Source of the DNA: Dermatophilaceae bacterium Soc4.6
GTDB taxonomy: Bacteria; Actinomycetota; Actinomycetes; Actinomycetales; Dermatophilaceae
Direction: 5' to 3'
Length of the DNA: 64,000 nucleotides
NCBI GenBank assembly: GCA_039889245.1
Contig: JAZGVH010000002.1
Coordinates: 1,240,001-1,304,000 of the forward strand
The notes under the pieces: generated by a model
What the model saw: the letters and a program-made list of their open reading frames with translations, nothing else
Databases searched by the model: none
Told to the model about the DNA's origin: nothing
Translations under genes and position numbers: made by a program
Shown: piece after piece, positions 28,595-41,506 of the stretch
How the letters are laid out: every line of letters begins with the position of its first letter
Numbering within the stretch: position 1 is the first letter of the stretch

Positions 28595-28754
28595 GGCTGA
28601 TGGCCGAGGTCGGCCGGCATGACAGGCTCCTCCTCAGCAGCAAGAAGGGCCGAGAGCACTCCCGGACTCCCGGTCGCGCTTGCTGCCACATCACGGGAAC
28701 ACGCGCCCCCGGCGCCCGCACTCGACCCCCGAGCGAGAGCGGCACCGGGGGCGC
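28595..28754 (+). ncRNA. Candidate structured RNA, copy 2
   Basis: This repeats copy 1 with divergence: GGCTGATGG... TGACAGGCTC, then outer stem GCAGCAAG/CTTGCTGC (28637-28644, 28679-28686), an inner GAG/CTC-based stem and loop CACTCCCGGA, then a GC hairpin with arms GCGCCCCCGG/CCGGGGGCGC (28703-28712, 28745-28754). One outer-stem pair changes from C-G to A-T relative to copy 1 on both sides, a compensatory change that supports RNA structure. Nothing else is seen in 28290-28777. Confidence 0.5.
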
Positions 28755-28777
28755 TTCCCTGTCGGGGGCTGGAGTCC

Positions 28778-29770
28778 TCATCGGGTGGGGCGGCGCAATC
28801 CGTCGGCGACGCTGAGCGCGATCCCGTCGAGGATGTCGTGCTCGCTGGTGACCACGGCGAGGGGTCTGCCCGCCCGGGTCTGCGCGGTGGCCGCCTCGAC
28901 GGCCGTGACGACCCGCTCCCAGATCAGGGCGCCCCCGCCGATCACGTCGACCCGGCCGGGGTGCATGAAGCCGAGCTCGGCCCGCTGAGGGCGGGAGAGG
29001 GCCAGCAGGTCGAGAGCAGCACGCCGTACGTCGTCGGGGGTGGTCACCGACAGGTGGATGGCCACCGGGTCGTAGGCGGGCAGACGCAGGACGTGCGCGG
29101 TCACCGTCGTCACGGTGCCCGCCAGCCCGACGAGGGTGCGCACCGGGGTGAAGTCGACCGCATCGGCAGCGGCCCGCACGGCCTGCTCGATGTCTCGCGT
29201 CGCCGCGTCCACCTGGTCGGCGGTCGGAGGGTCGTCGTGCAGGTGCCGCTCGGTGAGTCGCACGCAGCCGACGTCGGTCGACAGAGCGGCCTGCACGACC
29301 GTGGTGCCGCGCACGAGCTCCGTCGACCCGCCGCCGAGGTCGACCACGAGGTAGGGGCCCTCGAAGCCGGCCGCCTGCAGGTCACCCGTGGCTCCGCGGA
29401 AGGACAGCGCAGCCTCCTCGGCCCCGGTGACCACCTCGGGCGTGAGGTCGAACGCGCCGAAGGCGGCGCGCACCCCGGCGATGAACTCGGCGGCGTTGGA
29501 GGCGTCCCGGGAGGCGGAGGTCGCCACGAAGCGGACGGCCGCCACACCGAGCTCGGTGCACTGGGCGGCGTACTCGCGGGCCTGCCGCAGGGTGCGCTCC
29601 ATCGCCTCGGGGTCGATGCGCCCCGTGCCGTCGACGCCGTGCCCGAGGCGGACCACCTCCATCCGGCGCAGCACGTCGACGATCGCGCCGTCGGGCATGA
29701 CATCGGCCACCAGCAGTCGGATCGAGTTCGTGCCGCAGTCGACGGCGCCGACCCGCACGACGTCAGCCAT
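28778..29770 (-). CDS. ppx: Ppx/GppA exopolyphosphatase family protein
   Basis: This 330-residue ASKHA-fold phosphatase carries the phosphate-1 motif VGAVDCGTNSIRLLVAD at the N-terminus and the phosphate-2 motif VVDLGGGSTELV. Members hydrolyse polyphosphate or pppGpp. The short single-module form is the actinobacterial Ppx1 type. The ATG at 29770 is chosen because it gives the natural family N-terminus; its start overlaps the upstream DUF501 gene by 8 bp. It is the last gene of the eno-DivIC-DUF501-ppx run. A structured repeat region lies beyond its 3' end. Confidence 0.9.
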   Translation of the reverse strand: MADVVRVGAVDCGTNSIRLLVADVMPDGAIVDVLRRMEVVRLGHGVDGTGRIDPEAMERTLRQAREYAAQCTELGVAAVRFVATSASRDASNAAEFIAGVRAAFGAFDLTPEVVTGAEEAALSFRGATGDLQAAGFEGPYLVVDLGGGSTELVRGTTVVQAALSTDVGCVRLTERHLHDDPPTADQVDAATRDIEQAVRAAADAVDFTPVRTLVGLAGTVTTVTAHVLRLPAYDPVAIHLSVTTPDDVRRAALDLLALSRPQRAELGFMHPGRVDVIGGGALIWERVVTAVEAATAQTRAGRPLAVVTSEHDILDGIALSVADGLRRPTR

Positions 29771-30320
29771 CGAGCGCCTGCCCCTCGGTGAGGGCCGCGA
29801 GGGCCGCGCAGCTCGTGGGCTCCCACCACGGCTCGAGACGGGCCAGCGCCTCGTCACCCAGGGGGGTGACGCCGGGGCCGACGGCGAGGGCGTGCGCCGC
29901 CAGCACGTGCAGGCACTTGACCCGGTCGGGCATTCCTCCCGCGGAGATGCCCTCGATCTCGGGTACCGTGCCCAGCTCGGCCCGGCGCCGCAGGTAGTCG
30001 TCGTGTGCCGCCCGATGGCCCGCCGCCAGCTCGGGCTCGTTCGCGAGACGACCCTGCATCTCGCGCATCACCCCGTCGCTCTCCAAGGTGCTCAGCGCGC
30101 CCGTCAGGCGCGGGCAGGTCGCGTAGTAGCTGGTGGGGAACGGCGTGCCGTCGGGCAGCCGTGGCCGCGTGCGCAGCACGTCGGGCTCCCCGCACGGGCA
30201 GCGGTGGGCGACCGCCACGACCCCGCGCACCTCGCGGCCGCGCTGGCGGGACGCCGCAGCCAGGTCGGCGGCCGCCACGGGCCCGGCGTCGTCGATCGGC
30301 CCGGTGGACGCCGACGTCAC
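29763..30320 (-). CDS. DUF501 domain protein
   Basis: This 185-residue protein is almost entirely DUF501, seen in actinobacteria next to divIC and ppx. Conserved pieces are VVAVAHRCPCGEPDVLRTRPRLPDG with a CxC pair, FPTSYYATCPRL with a third Cys, and MPDRVKCLHVLAAHALAVG with a fourth Cys. The four Cys and nearby His suggest a metal site, but function is unknown. The GTG at 30320 overlaps the stop of the upstream DivIC-like gene by GTGA, and its end overlaps ppx, so expression is tightly coupled. Confidence 0.88.
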   Translation of the reverse strand: MTSASTGPIDDAGPVAAADLAAASRQRGREVRGVVAVAHRCPCGEPDVLRTRPRLPDGTPFPTSYYATCPRLTGALSTLESDGVMREMQGRLANEPELAAGHRAAHDDYLRRRAELGTVPEIEGISAGGMPDRVKCLHVLAAHALAVGPGVTPLGDEALARLEPWWEPTSCAALAALTEGQALDG

Positions 30321-30832
30321 GGCGCGACCGGCTCCATCCCGGCGGTCGGACGGTCGGCGAGCTGCACCGACTGCCATATCTGGCCGTACCACGGCCGGGT
30401 GCTCGACGACTGGGGCGCGGCGATCGTGGCCCCCGAGGGCACGGTCACCTTGCCCGCAGACGGGTCGATCACGCTGTAGGACCGCTCGCCCGGCCGGACG
30501 AACTTCAACCGCTCACGCGCCTGCTGCTCGACGTAGGCGGGGTCCTTCCACCGGGCCAGCTCGGCCTGACGCTGCACGACGTCGTCCTGCTGGACCGCGA
30601 TGGACTCGTGGAGGGCCGAGATCTGGCTGCGCTGCCGGATGACCGACCGGGCGGTCGGCACGATCGTCACTGCGAGCATCACGAGCATCGAGGCCAGGAT
30701 GGCCCCGCGCACCCAGGCCGTCGCCTGGCGAGGCTCGGGCGGCACGGTGCGGCTGCGCGCCGCCGAGGACGGACGACGCCCCGCGGGCGCGGGCGCCCGC
30801 CGGGTGCCCGGCCGCCGACGGTCCGCACCCAT
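30317..30832 (-). CDS. Septum formation initiator family protein (DivIC/FtsB-like)
   Basis: This 171-residue bitopic membrane protein has a basic Pro/Arg-rich cytoplasmic N-terminus. One transmembrane helix follows at about 42-60 (GAILASMLVMLAVTIVP), then a coiled coil (RQRSQISALHESIAVQQDDVVQRQAELARW) and the family motif DPAYVEQQARERLKFVRPGE. DivIC/FtsB proteins bridge FtsL and FtsQ in the divisome. It lies downstream of eno on the same strand, the standard actinobacterial order. Confidence 0.9.
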   Translation of the reverse strand: MGADRRRPGTRRAPAPAGRRPSSAARSRTVPPEPRQATAWVRGAILASMLVMLAVTIVPTARSVIRQRSQISALHESIAVQQDDVVQRQAELARWKDPAYVEQQARERLKFVRPGERSYSVIDPSAGKVTVPSGATIAAPQSSSTRPWYGQIWQSVQLADRPTAGMEPVAP

Positions 30833-30914
30833 CAGCGCACCTCGCCGCGACTCACCGTACGGCGACTCGTCGGGCCCGTGCTCGTGCTCGTGCGGCGGGT
30901 CATCGCGACGGACC

Positions 30915-32321
<1,407 letters not shown>

Positions 32322-32424
32322 TCACGGGCCTGCGGGGCCGCAGGTGAACGGTCTCCGAACGGCGGACGACCACCGCCCGGCGAGCGAGAGACGCGCCTGA
32401 CGGTGCTGAGCACCGTGTGCACGA

Positions 32425-32456
32425 GCCTATCGTCCGGGACTCCGTGCACCCGTCAA
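32425..32456 (-). promoter_or_regulatory. eno: Putative eno promoter
   Basis: Read on the minus strand, TTGACG (32456-32451) is followed after 17-19 bp by ACGATAGG, a reasonable sigma-A-type pair about 140 bp upstream of the eno start. Nearby is a dyad ACGGTG-5 nt-CACCGT (32400-32416). The rest of the 311-bp divergent gap 32286-32596 holds only this and the inverted repeat at 32513. Confidence 0.4.
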
Positions 32457-32512
32457 GGACTCGCACCGTTCGTCGCCCGCGACGGGGGGGCACGGTTGTA
32501 GCATCGACGCAT

Positions 32513-32527
32513 ACCGGAAGTTCCGGT
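32513..32527. promoter_or_regulatory. Perfect inverted repeat upstream of sulfotransferase
   Basis: ACCGGAA-G-TTCCGGT is a perfect 7-1-7 dyad 69 bp upstream of the sulfotransferase GTG start, in the gap divergent from eno. It is a likely operator; the binding protein is unknown. Confidence 0.45.
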
Positions 32528-32596
32528 GATCGTCGTGCCCTGCGCCGGCTCCCCCGAGCCGGTCTCCTCCCCACATGCACCTTCCGAAGGGGCTCC

Positions 32597-33469
32597 GTGT
32601 CAGCCAGACGTGATGGCGCGCTCCGCCGCAAGTCGCGCACCCGCCTCCGCCGGGCCTACACCACGGGGCGCGCGTGGGTGAGGTCGCTGACCCCCGGGGT
32701 GGAGGGGAGCCTCCCCGACGTGATCGTCATCGGTGGCCAGCGCTGCGGCACGACCTCGCTCTTTCGCTACCTCGCCGCCCACCCCGACGTCGTGACCCCC
32801 CGCTCCAAGGAGCTCAACGCCCTCAGCCTGCACTACGACAAGGGCCCGGGCTGGTATGCCGGCCACTTCCCTGCCACGGGGCCCGGTCAGCGCGCGATGG
32901 AGGCGAGCCCGCTCTACCTCGCCGACCCCCGGGTGCCGGCACGCGCCGCCGAACGGGTGCCGGACGCGCTCTTCGTCGCGCTCCTGCGCAACCCTGTCGA
33001 GCGGGCCTACAGCCACTACCTGCACAACCTCGAGTACGACGCCGAGACCCTGTCCTTCGTCGACGCCCTCGACGCCGAGGACGACCGTCTGCGGGAGGCG
33101 CACCGGCTCGGGCTGGGCAGCCGCCGCGGCATCGAGCTCTATCGCAACGCCTCCTACGTCTCCCGGGGCCTCTACGCCGAGCAGATCGAGCGATGGCACG
33201 CACACCTCCCCCCGCGGCAGCTGCTCGTGGTGCGCGCCGAGGACTTCTTCTCCGACCCCGCCGTCACCTACGCCGAGGTGCTCACCCGCGCCGGACTCCG
33301 CCCCCACGAGGGGGTCACCTTCAGCCGGACGAACCACTGGGACGACGACCAGGAGACCCAGCTCACGCCGGCGGTGCGGGCCCGGCTCGAGGGTCGGTTC
33401 GCCGAGTCCAACGACCGGCTGCGACAGCTGCTCGGCTGGACCGAGAGCTGGAACCACCAGCCCGCCTGA
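32597..33469 (+). CDS. Sulfotransferase family protein (ST1)
   Basis: This 290-residue PAPS-dependent sulfotransferase-fold protein resembles heparan-sulfate-type enzymes. The 5'-phosphosulfate loop is VIVIGGQRCGTTSLFRYLAAHP and the 3'-phosphate motif is LLRNPVERAYSHYLH. Next come LYAEQIERWHAHLPPRQLLVVRAEDFFSDP and the late TRLEGRF-like acceptor end typical of the family. A GTG start at 32597 follows GAAGGGG. It stands apart from the main polysaccharide region, divergent from eno and convergent with mazG, but shares motifs with ST6 at 54153. Its acceptor is unknown (glycan or lipid). Confidence 0.85.
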   Translation: MSARRDGALRRKSRTRLRRAYTTGRAWVRSLTPGVEGSLPDVIVIGGQRCGTTSLFRYLAAHPDVVTPRSKELNALSLHYDKGPGWYAGHFPATGPGQRAMEASPLYLADPRVPARAAERVPDALFVALLRNPVERAYSHYLHNLEYDAETLSFVDALDAEDDRLREAHRLGLGSRRGIELYRNASYVSRGLYAEQIERWHAHLPPRQLLVVRAEDFFSDPAVTYAEVLTRAGLRPHEGVTFSRTNHWDDDQETQLTPAVRARLEGRFAESNDRLRQLLGWTESWNHQPA

Positions 33470-33505
33470 GCCGGGCCGCTCGCGGGCGCCGACTGCTCGG
33501 GCGGC

Positions 33506-34561
33506 TCAGGTCGCGGAGCCGGTGGCGTGGTCGGTGGCCGATGGAGCCGCGGAGGCGGTCAGGTCGCGCAGCACGCTGCGCAGGGCCTGGTCCGGGTCGA
33601 TGCCGCTCTCCTCGAGCTCGGCGACCAGGGCGAGCAGGCGCCGTCCTGCCCGGGACGGCAGGTCGTCGGACGTCGCCTGCAGAGCCGCGTCGAGCAGGTC
33701 GGCCCGGCCGCGCCGCCGCAGTCGTGACACGACCTTGGTGGCCCGGGCCAACGGCGGCAGAGCGACCGGTATGCCGTGGAGCGGCCCGCCGTCCCCGGCC
33801 GCGGTCGCGCTCCCCGCGCCCGCCGCCTTCTCCGCTGCCTTGATCGTCTCCCAGTTCGCCTCGACCGCGGAGGAGTCTGCGGCGTCGCTGCCGAAGCCGT
33901 CAGCGGCGAAGACGTGCGGGTGTCGCCGCACCAGCTTGGCCACCAGACCGGCGGCGACGTCGTCGATGTCGAAGGGCGAGGCCTCATCGTCCTGGGCGAC
34001 CCGGGAGTGGAAGGCGACCTGCAGCAGCACGTCGCCGAGCTCCTCGCGCATGTGCTCACGGTCGCCGGACTCGATGGCCTCGACCGCCTCGTGAGCCTCC
34101 TCGACCAGATAGGGCACCAGCGAGTCGTGGGTCTGCTCGGCATCCCACGGGCACCCGCCGGGCGATCGGAGCCGGTCCATGACGGCCACCACGTCGAGCA
34201 GTCGCGACCCCGGCACGTCGTAGGAGCCGATCACGACCTCGACCTCGGGCGGGTCGGGCAGGCGCGAGACCTCGGAGGCGATGGCATCAGTGAGCCCGGG
34301 GTCGCCGTCGGACGAGCCGACCCAGACCACGGACCGCAGGGCCGTGGCGCGCCCGACCAGGTCTCGGGCGTCGGCCGCCTGACCCTGCGGGGGGAGGATC
34401 TGCACCGGCACCCCCACGGTCAGCAGCGCGTCCACCTGGGGCTCGTCCTCGCGGCCGACCACGAGCGCGGCCTCGTCGATCGCCAGCCAGGCGTCGTGGC
34501 TGAGCAGACCCGCGGGCACGCGGGGGGTCGTCAGCAGGAGGGTGAGCCGACCCGCGCTCAC
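33506..34561 (-). CDS. mazG: MazG nucleoside triphosphate pyrophosphohydrolase
   Basis: This 351-residue house-cleaning NTP pyrophosphatase has an N-terminal ~110 residues resembling a degenerate tetrapyrrole methylase/SAM-like module (LTLLLTTPRVPAGLLSHDAW, VEVVIGSYDVPGSRLLDVVAVMDRLR). The MazG domain follows, with metal motif EEAHE (154-158) and REELGD (172-177). This two-module form is typical of actinobacteria. The GTG start at 34561 comes 1 bp after the stop of the SurA-like lipoprotein gene, so the two are coupled with mfd upstream. Confidence 0.92.
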   Translation of the reverse strand: MSAGRLTLLLTTPRVPAGLLSHDAWLAIDEAALVVGREDEPQVDALLTVGVPVQILPPQGQAADARDLVGRATALRSVVWVGSSDGDPGLTDAIASEVSRLPDPPEVEVVIGSYDVPGSRLLDVVAVMDRLRSPGGCPWDAEQTHDSLVPYLVEEAHEAVEAIESGDREHMREELGDVLLQVAFHSRVAQDDEASPFDIDDVAAGLVAKLVRRHPHVFAADGFGSDAADSSAVEANWETIKAAEKAAGAGSATAAGDGGPLHGIPVALPPLARATKVVSRLRRRGRADLLDAALQATSDDLPSRAGRRLLALVAELEESGIDPDQALRSVLRDLTASAAPSATDHATGSAT

Positions 34562-34562
34562 G

Positions 34563-35132
34563 TCACTGCTGCGGTGCGGCGGGGGCCGTCGCGGCGGGAT
34601 CAGGGCTTCCGGGCTTGATCCAGTTCGGCGTCGACGACACGAGGGCGACTCGTGACGGGTCGAAGGTCCCGTAGCGCGGGTTGAGCTCGACCTTCATCTT
34701 CTTGGCCAGGGTGAAGAGCTGAGCCTGATCGGCCTGGGGGATGCTGCCGTCTCCGAGAGCCACGACACTGCGTACCAGGTCCTGCGTGCGAGCCGTCGGG
34801 CTCGGCACCAGCGCCAGCAGCTGTGCGTAGGCCAGGCTCTGTTTGAAACCACCGTGCATGGCCAGGTAGCCGTCGAGGGCCTTCCCCAGGACGAGCTGGT
34901 TGAGGATCGCTGACTCCGGCACCTGCTGGCCCTTGGTGAGGGCCGCCGTCAGGTGACTGTTGAACTGCTCGGTCGTCGTCGCCAGCTGGTCGGAGGTGAT
35001 CCGGTCACCGTCGACGATCGCGGCGGCGCTCACCTTGTCAACGGTGCTGCAGCTCGCTACTCCGGTGGCGCAGACGACGGCGAGGAGCCCGATGACGAGG
35101 GCGCGAACGGAGGTCGAACGCGAGTGAGCCAT
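34563..35132 (-). CDS. SurA N-terminal-like lipoprotein
   Basis: This 189-residue exported lipoprotein has a signal peptide at 1-24 with lipobox VASC (LLAVVCATGVASC). A SurA-N-like helical segment follows (AAAIVDGDRITSDQLATTTEQFN). No PPIase domain is seen, so it may act as a holdase-like chaperone or peptidoglycan-side factor; this is inference. The ATG at 35132 is chosen because GGAAGG precedes it and the signal peptide starts there. It sits between mfd and mazG, a conserved actinobacterial arrangement. Confidence 0.82.
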   Translation of the reverse strand: MAHSRSTSVRALVIGLLAVVCATGVASCSTVDKVSAAAIVDGDRITSDQLATTTEQFNSHLTAALTKGQQVPESAILNQLVLGKALDGYLAMHGGFKQSLAYAQLLALVPSPTARTQDLVRSVVALGDGSIPQADQAQLFTLAKKMKVELNPRYGTFDPSRVALVSSTPNWIKPGSPDPAATAPAAPQQ

Positions 35133-35215
35133 GGTGGAGACCTTCCGAGGGGGCGGGTCGGGAGCCGGGTGGGCCGGAGGTGGCCCCATTGTGCCGTCTC
35201 CGGCCGACACCGTGC

Positions 35216-38878
<3,663 letters not shown>

Positions 38879-39210
38879 GGCGTCGCCGCCTTCTGGTCGG
38901 GGTGCCTGACAGGGCCTCGTCGATCGTAGGCGACCGGGGTGACAGGGGTCCCCCCGGTGACCGTCGGCCGACGCGATGGTGGTGGTCGTGATGCACGCCC
39001 CACCGCCTCGTGCACCATGGCGATCAGGTTCGTCCCCTTCGGCCTGTTCTGTCATGGGCCATCCGGGGGTTACCTCGAGTAGTGGCGGAAATCGGGCCCC
39101 ACCTGTCACCCCGTGGTGTTCTCATGGGCCTGTCGGCGCACCTGCTGCGTCGATGCCCACCAGCCCGCCGCGGGGAGCGGTCCGGCTGACCAGAGCCGGA
39201 GGACCACCAC
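38879..39210. other. 332-bp divergent intergenic region
   Basis: This separates mfd from the propeller genes. It contains the dyad ACCGGGG (38933-38939) with CCCCGGT (38952-38958) and, just upstream of the mfd start on the minus strand, a CCTACGATC box (TACGAT fits a -10). The right half precedes the first propeller gene and has a GGAGG ribosome binding site at the end. No coding sequence is seen here. Confidence 0.35.
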
Positions 39211-41310
39211 ATGCGCCCACCCCTGCGCGCCACGCTCACGATGACCCTCGTGCTCGCCCTCAGCGGGCTGTCGGCCATCGCTGCCGAGGCCGACGCCTCG
39301 GTCGCCGGCCCCGGTCCCCGGGGGCCGGCGGCCACCAGCACCGCCGCGACGCCAGCCACAGCGACCACGCAGCTCCCGCCGTACTCCGCGCGCACGTGGG
39401 GCACCAACGGGCGGGTCCGCAAGGTCCTGTCGGTGGGCGGCCGGGTCGTGGTCGCCGGTGACTTCTCCGCCGTCGTCAGCCCTGCGGGGCGCACGGTGCC
39501 GGTCGGCAACCTCGGGGTGTTCGACCCCGCCACCGGCACCTTCGACCTGCGCTTCTCGGCGGCGACCGACGGCACCGTCAACACGATGGCGAGCGACGGC
39601 ACCACCTTGTATCTCGGAGGCGACTTCCTGACCGTCAACGGGCAGCCCCGTGCGCGGCTCGCCGCGGTGTCACTGGCCACGGGCGCCCTGACCACGTGGG
39701 CGCCACGCGCCGACGGCAGCGTCTTCGGGCTCGCCGTGGCCGGCAGGTCAGTGGTCGTCGGCGGGGCCTTCGGTTCCGTGGCCAGCACCACGGCCGCGGC
39801 CTCCTCCGGCCCCTACCTGGCCCGGGTCACCACCGGTGGAGAGGTCTCGGCCACTCCGATCCCCACCCCGGACGCGACCGTGCGGTCCTTCGTGACGAGC
39901 CCCGACCAGGCCACGATCTACGTCGGCGGAGACTTCGCCACGCTCGACGGCAACACCCTCGCGGCCCGGCGCAGCGCCAAGGTCGACGTCGCGACGGGCG
40001 CCCTCGACGGAGCGTTCCGCTCGGGGCTCACCAACGGCCCCACCCGCGGGCCGGTGGCCGCGATGGCCCTCGGCGGGGGCCAGCTCTACCTCGCGGTGGG
40101 CGGAGCGGGCGGCGCCTGCGCCGGTCTCGACCCCACGACCGGGCAGACCAGGTGGAGCAAGCACGGCAACGGTGACATGCAGGGCGTGGAGTTCATCGAC
40201 GGGATCACCTTCTGCGGTGGGCACTTCGGCGGGTCGGGCTCCTTCGACGGGCTCGACCGCCAGAAGATCGCGGCGGTGGACCCGCTCACCGCCACGACGA
40301 TCGACTGGCAGCCCCGGGTCAGCAGCCCGCTCGGGGTCTGGTGCATGGACACCGACGGGCAGAGCCTCTACGTCGGTGGCGACTTCGAGTCCTTCGGCAC
40401 GACGTCGGGCGTCGGGCGGCTGGCCAGCGTCATCCCTCCTGCGGCCCAGCGACCGGCAGGTCCGGTGGTCTCGCTGCAGGGCTACGCCTACGACCACAGC
40501 GTCGAGCTGGCCTGGGACGCCCCGTCGACCGACGGTGGCTCGCCCGTGAGGTGGTACGTCGTCACGCGCCACGAGGGCACGCAGACCACCATCGTGGGCA
40601 GGCGGGTCAAGACGCAGACCTTCGTGGACCGCAGCGGCCTGAACGGCCACACCTACACCTACGACGTCGCGGCCGTCTCGGCGCTCGGCACTGCGCCCGT
40701 GGTGACGACGGGGCTGCTGACCCCGGCCTCCTACGCGGCCAGCCCTCCCACGGCGCCGCAGGAGCCCCTGGCCCTGGCCGGTGAGCTGGGTGTCGACCTG
40801 TCCTGGACGCCCCCCGTCACGACTGGTGGGGCTCCCCTGACGGCCTACGTCCTGTATCGCTCGGTGAGTGGTGCCGCCCCGGTGCCCCTGACCACGCTGG
40901 CCCCCACGGCCGGCACCTACCGTGACGTCAGCGTCACCACGGCCCACACCTACCGCTACGAGATCGCGGCCCGCAACGCCGCCGGCGAGAGCCCGCCGGC
41001 GACGACCGCGACGGTCACCCCCCTGCCATCGCGACCGCCCACACCCACGCTCACCGTGACCTCCGGCCCGGGGGTGGCGGCAACGCTCTCGTGGACCCTC
41101 GGGGCGAACACGAGCGGGTCACCGATCACGAAGTTCGTCGTCATCCGCGACGCCGTCCGCTTCGCCACCCCCCAGGCCACCAGCCAGAGCGGAGGCAGCC
41201 TCCTCGACACCATGGTCGTGCGGGGACAGACCTACACGTACCAGGTGCGAGCGCTCAGCGCGGGGGGCACCTCAGGGGGGTCTACCAAGGTGAGCATCAC
41301 CATACCCTGA
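39211..41310 (+). CDS. Secreted beta-propeller / fibronectin III protein 1
   Basis: This 699-residue exported protein has a signal peptide (about 1-30). A ~350-residue region has six repeats ending in a hydrophobic-xGGxF motif (VVVAGDFSAV, LYLGGDFLTV, VVVGGAFGSV, IYVGGDFATL, FCGGHFGGS, LYVGGDFESF), compatible with a beta-propeller. Three C-terminal fibronectin type III modules carry the TYTYDVAAVSALG, TYRYEIAARNAAG and TYTYQVRALSAGG endings. Cysteines in GGACAGLD and CGGHF could pair. A conserved WSKHGNGDMQ segment is shared with the two tandem paralogues. Role unknown; extracellular binding of polysaccharide or cell surface is plausible. ATG with GGAGG upstream. Confidence 0.8.
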   Translation: MRPPLRATLTMTLVLALSGLSAIAAEADASVAGPGPRGPAATSTAATPATATTQLPPYSARTWGTNGRVRKVLSVGGRVVVAGDFSAVVSPAGRTVPVGNLGVFDPATGTFDLRFSAATDGTVNTMASDGTTLYLGGDFLTVNGQPRARLAAVSLATGALTTWAPRADGSVFGLAVAGRSVVVGGAFGSVASTTAAASSGPYLARVTTGGEVSATPIPTPDATVRSFVTSPDQATIYVGGDFATLDGNTLAARRSAKVDVATGALDGAFRSGLTNGPTRGPVAAMALGGGQLYLAVGGAGGACAGLDPTTGQTRWSKHGNGDMQGVEFIDGITFCGGHFGGSGSFDGLDRQKIAAVDPLTATTIDWQPRVSSPLGVWCMDTDGQSLYVGGDFESFGTTSGVGRLASVIPPAAQRPAGPVVSLQGYAYDHSVELAWDAPSTDGGSPVRWYVVTRHEGTQTTIVGRRVKTQTFVDRSGLNGHTYTYDVAAVSALGTAPVVTTGLLTPASYAASPPTAPQEPLALAGELGVDLSWTPPVTTGGAPLTAYVLYRSVSGAAPVPLTTLAPTAGTYRDVSVTTAHTYRYEIAARNAAGESPPATTATVTPLPSRPPTPTLTVTSGPGVAATLSWTLGANTSGSPITKFVVIRDAVRFATPQATSQSGGSLLDTMVVRGQTYTYQVRALSAGGTSGGSTKVSITIP

Positions 41311-41411
41311 CATAAGCGGCACATCACCCCGGCCCACCCCCTCGCCCTCAAACGAGGAACCCCCAGCGATCCCATTCCGGAGACCCAGCCACCGGACGGC
41401 GGTAAATTGGG

Positions 41412-41435
41412 CCCCGAGGGCGGGCCGCCCCGGGG
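41412..41435. terminator. GC hairpin between propeller genes 1 and 2
   Basis: CCCCG-A-GGGCGG and CCGCCC-CGGGG are exact complements apart from a bulged A. It lies in the 196-bp gap before the second propeller gene. A TAAATT AT-rich patch at 41403-41408 is a weak -10 candidate for that gene. Confidence 0.4.
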
Positions 41436-41506
41436 AGGGCCGCCGGGCGCCCGCAGCGCGCCTGACGAAGCAGCCTCATCACGCCTCACCACAGGAGATA
41501 TCAGCC

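Noticed and set aside
28290-28777. A CRISPR array or insertion-sequence remnant in the repeat region
   Set aside because: There are only two diverged copies of ~160 bp with internal stems, no short regular spacers, no terminal inverted repeats and no transposase fragment.
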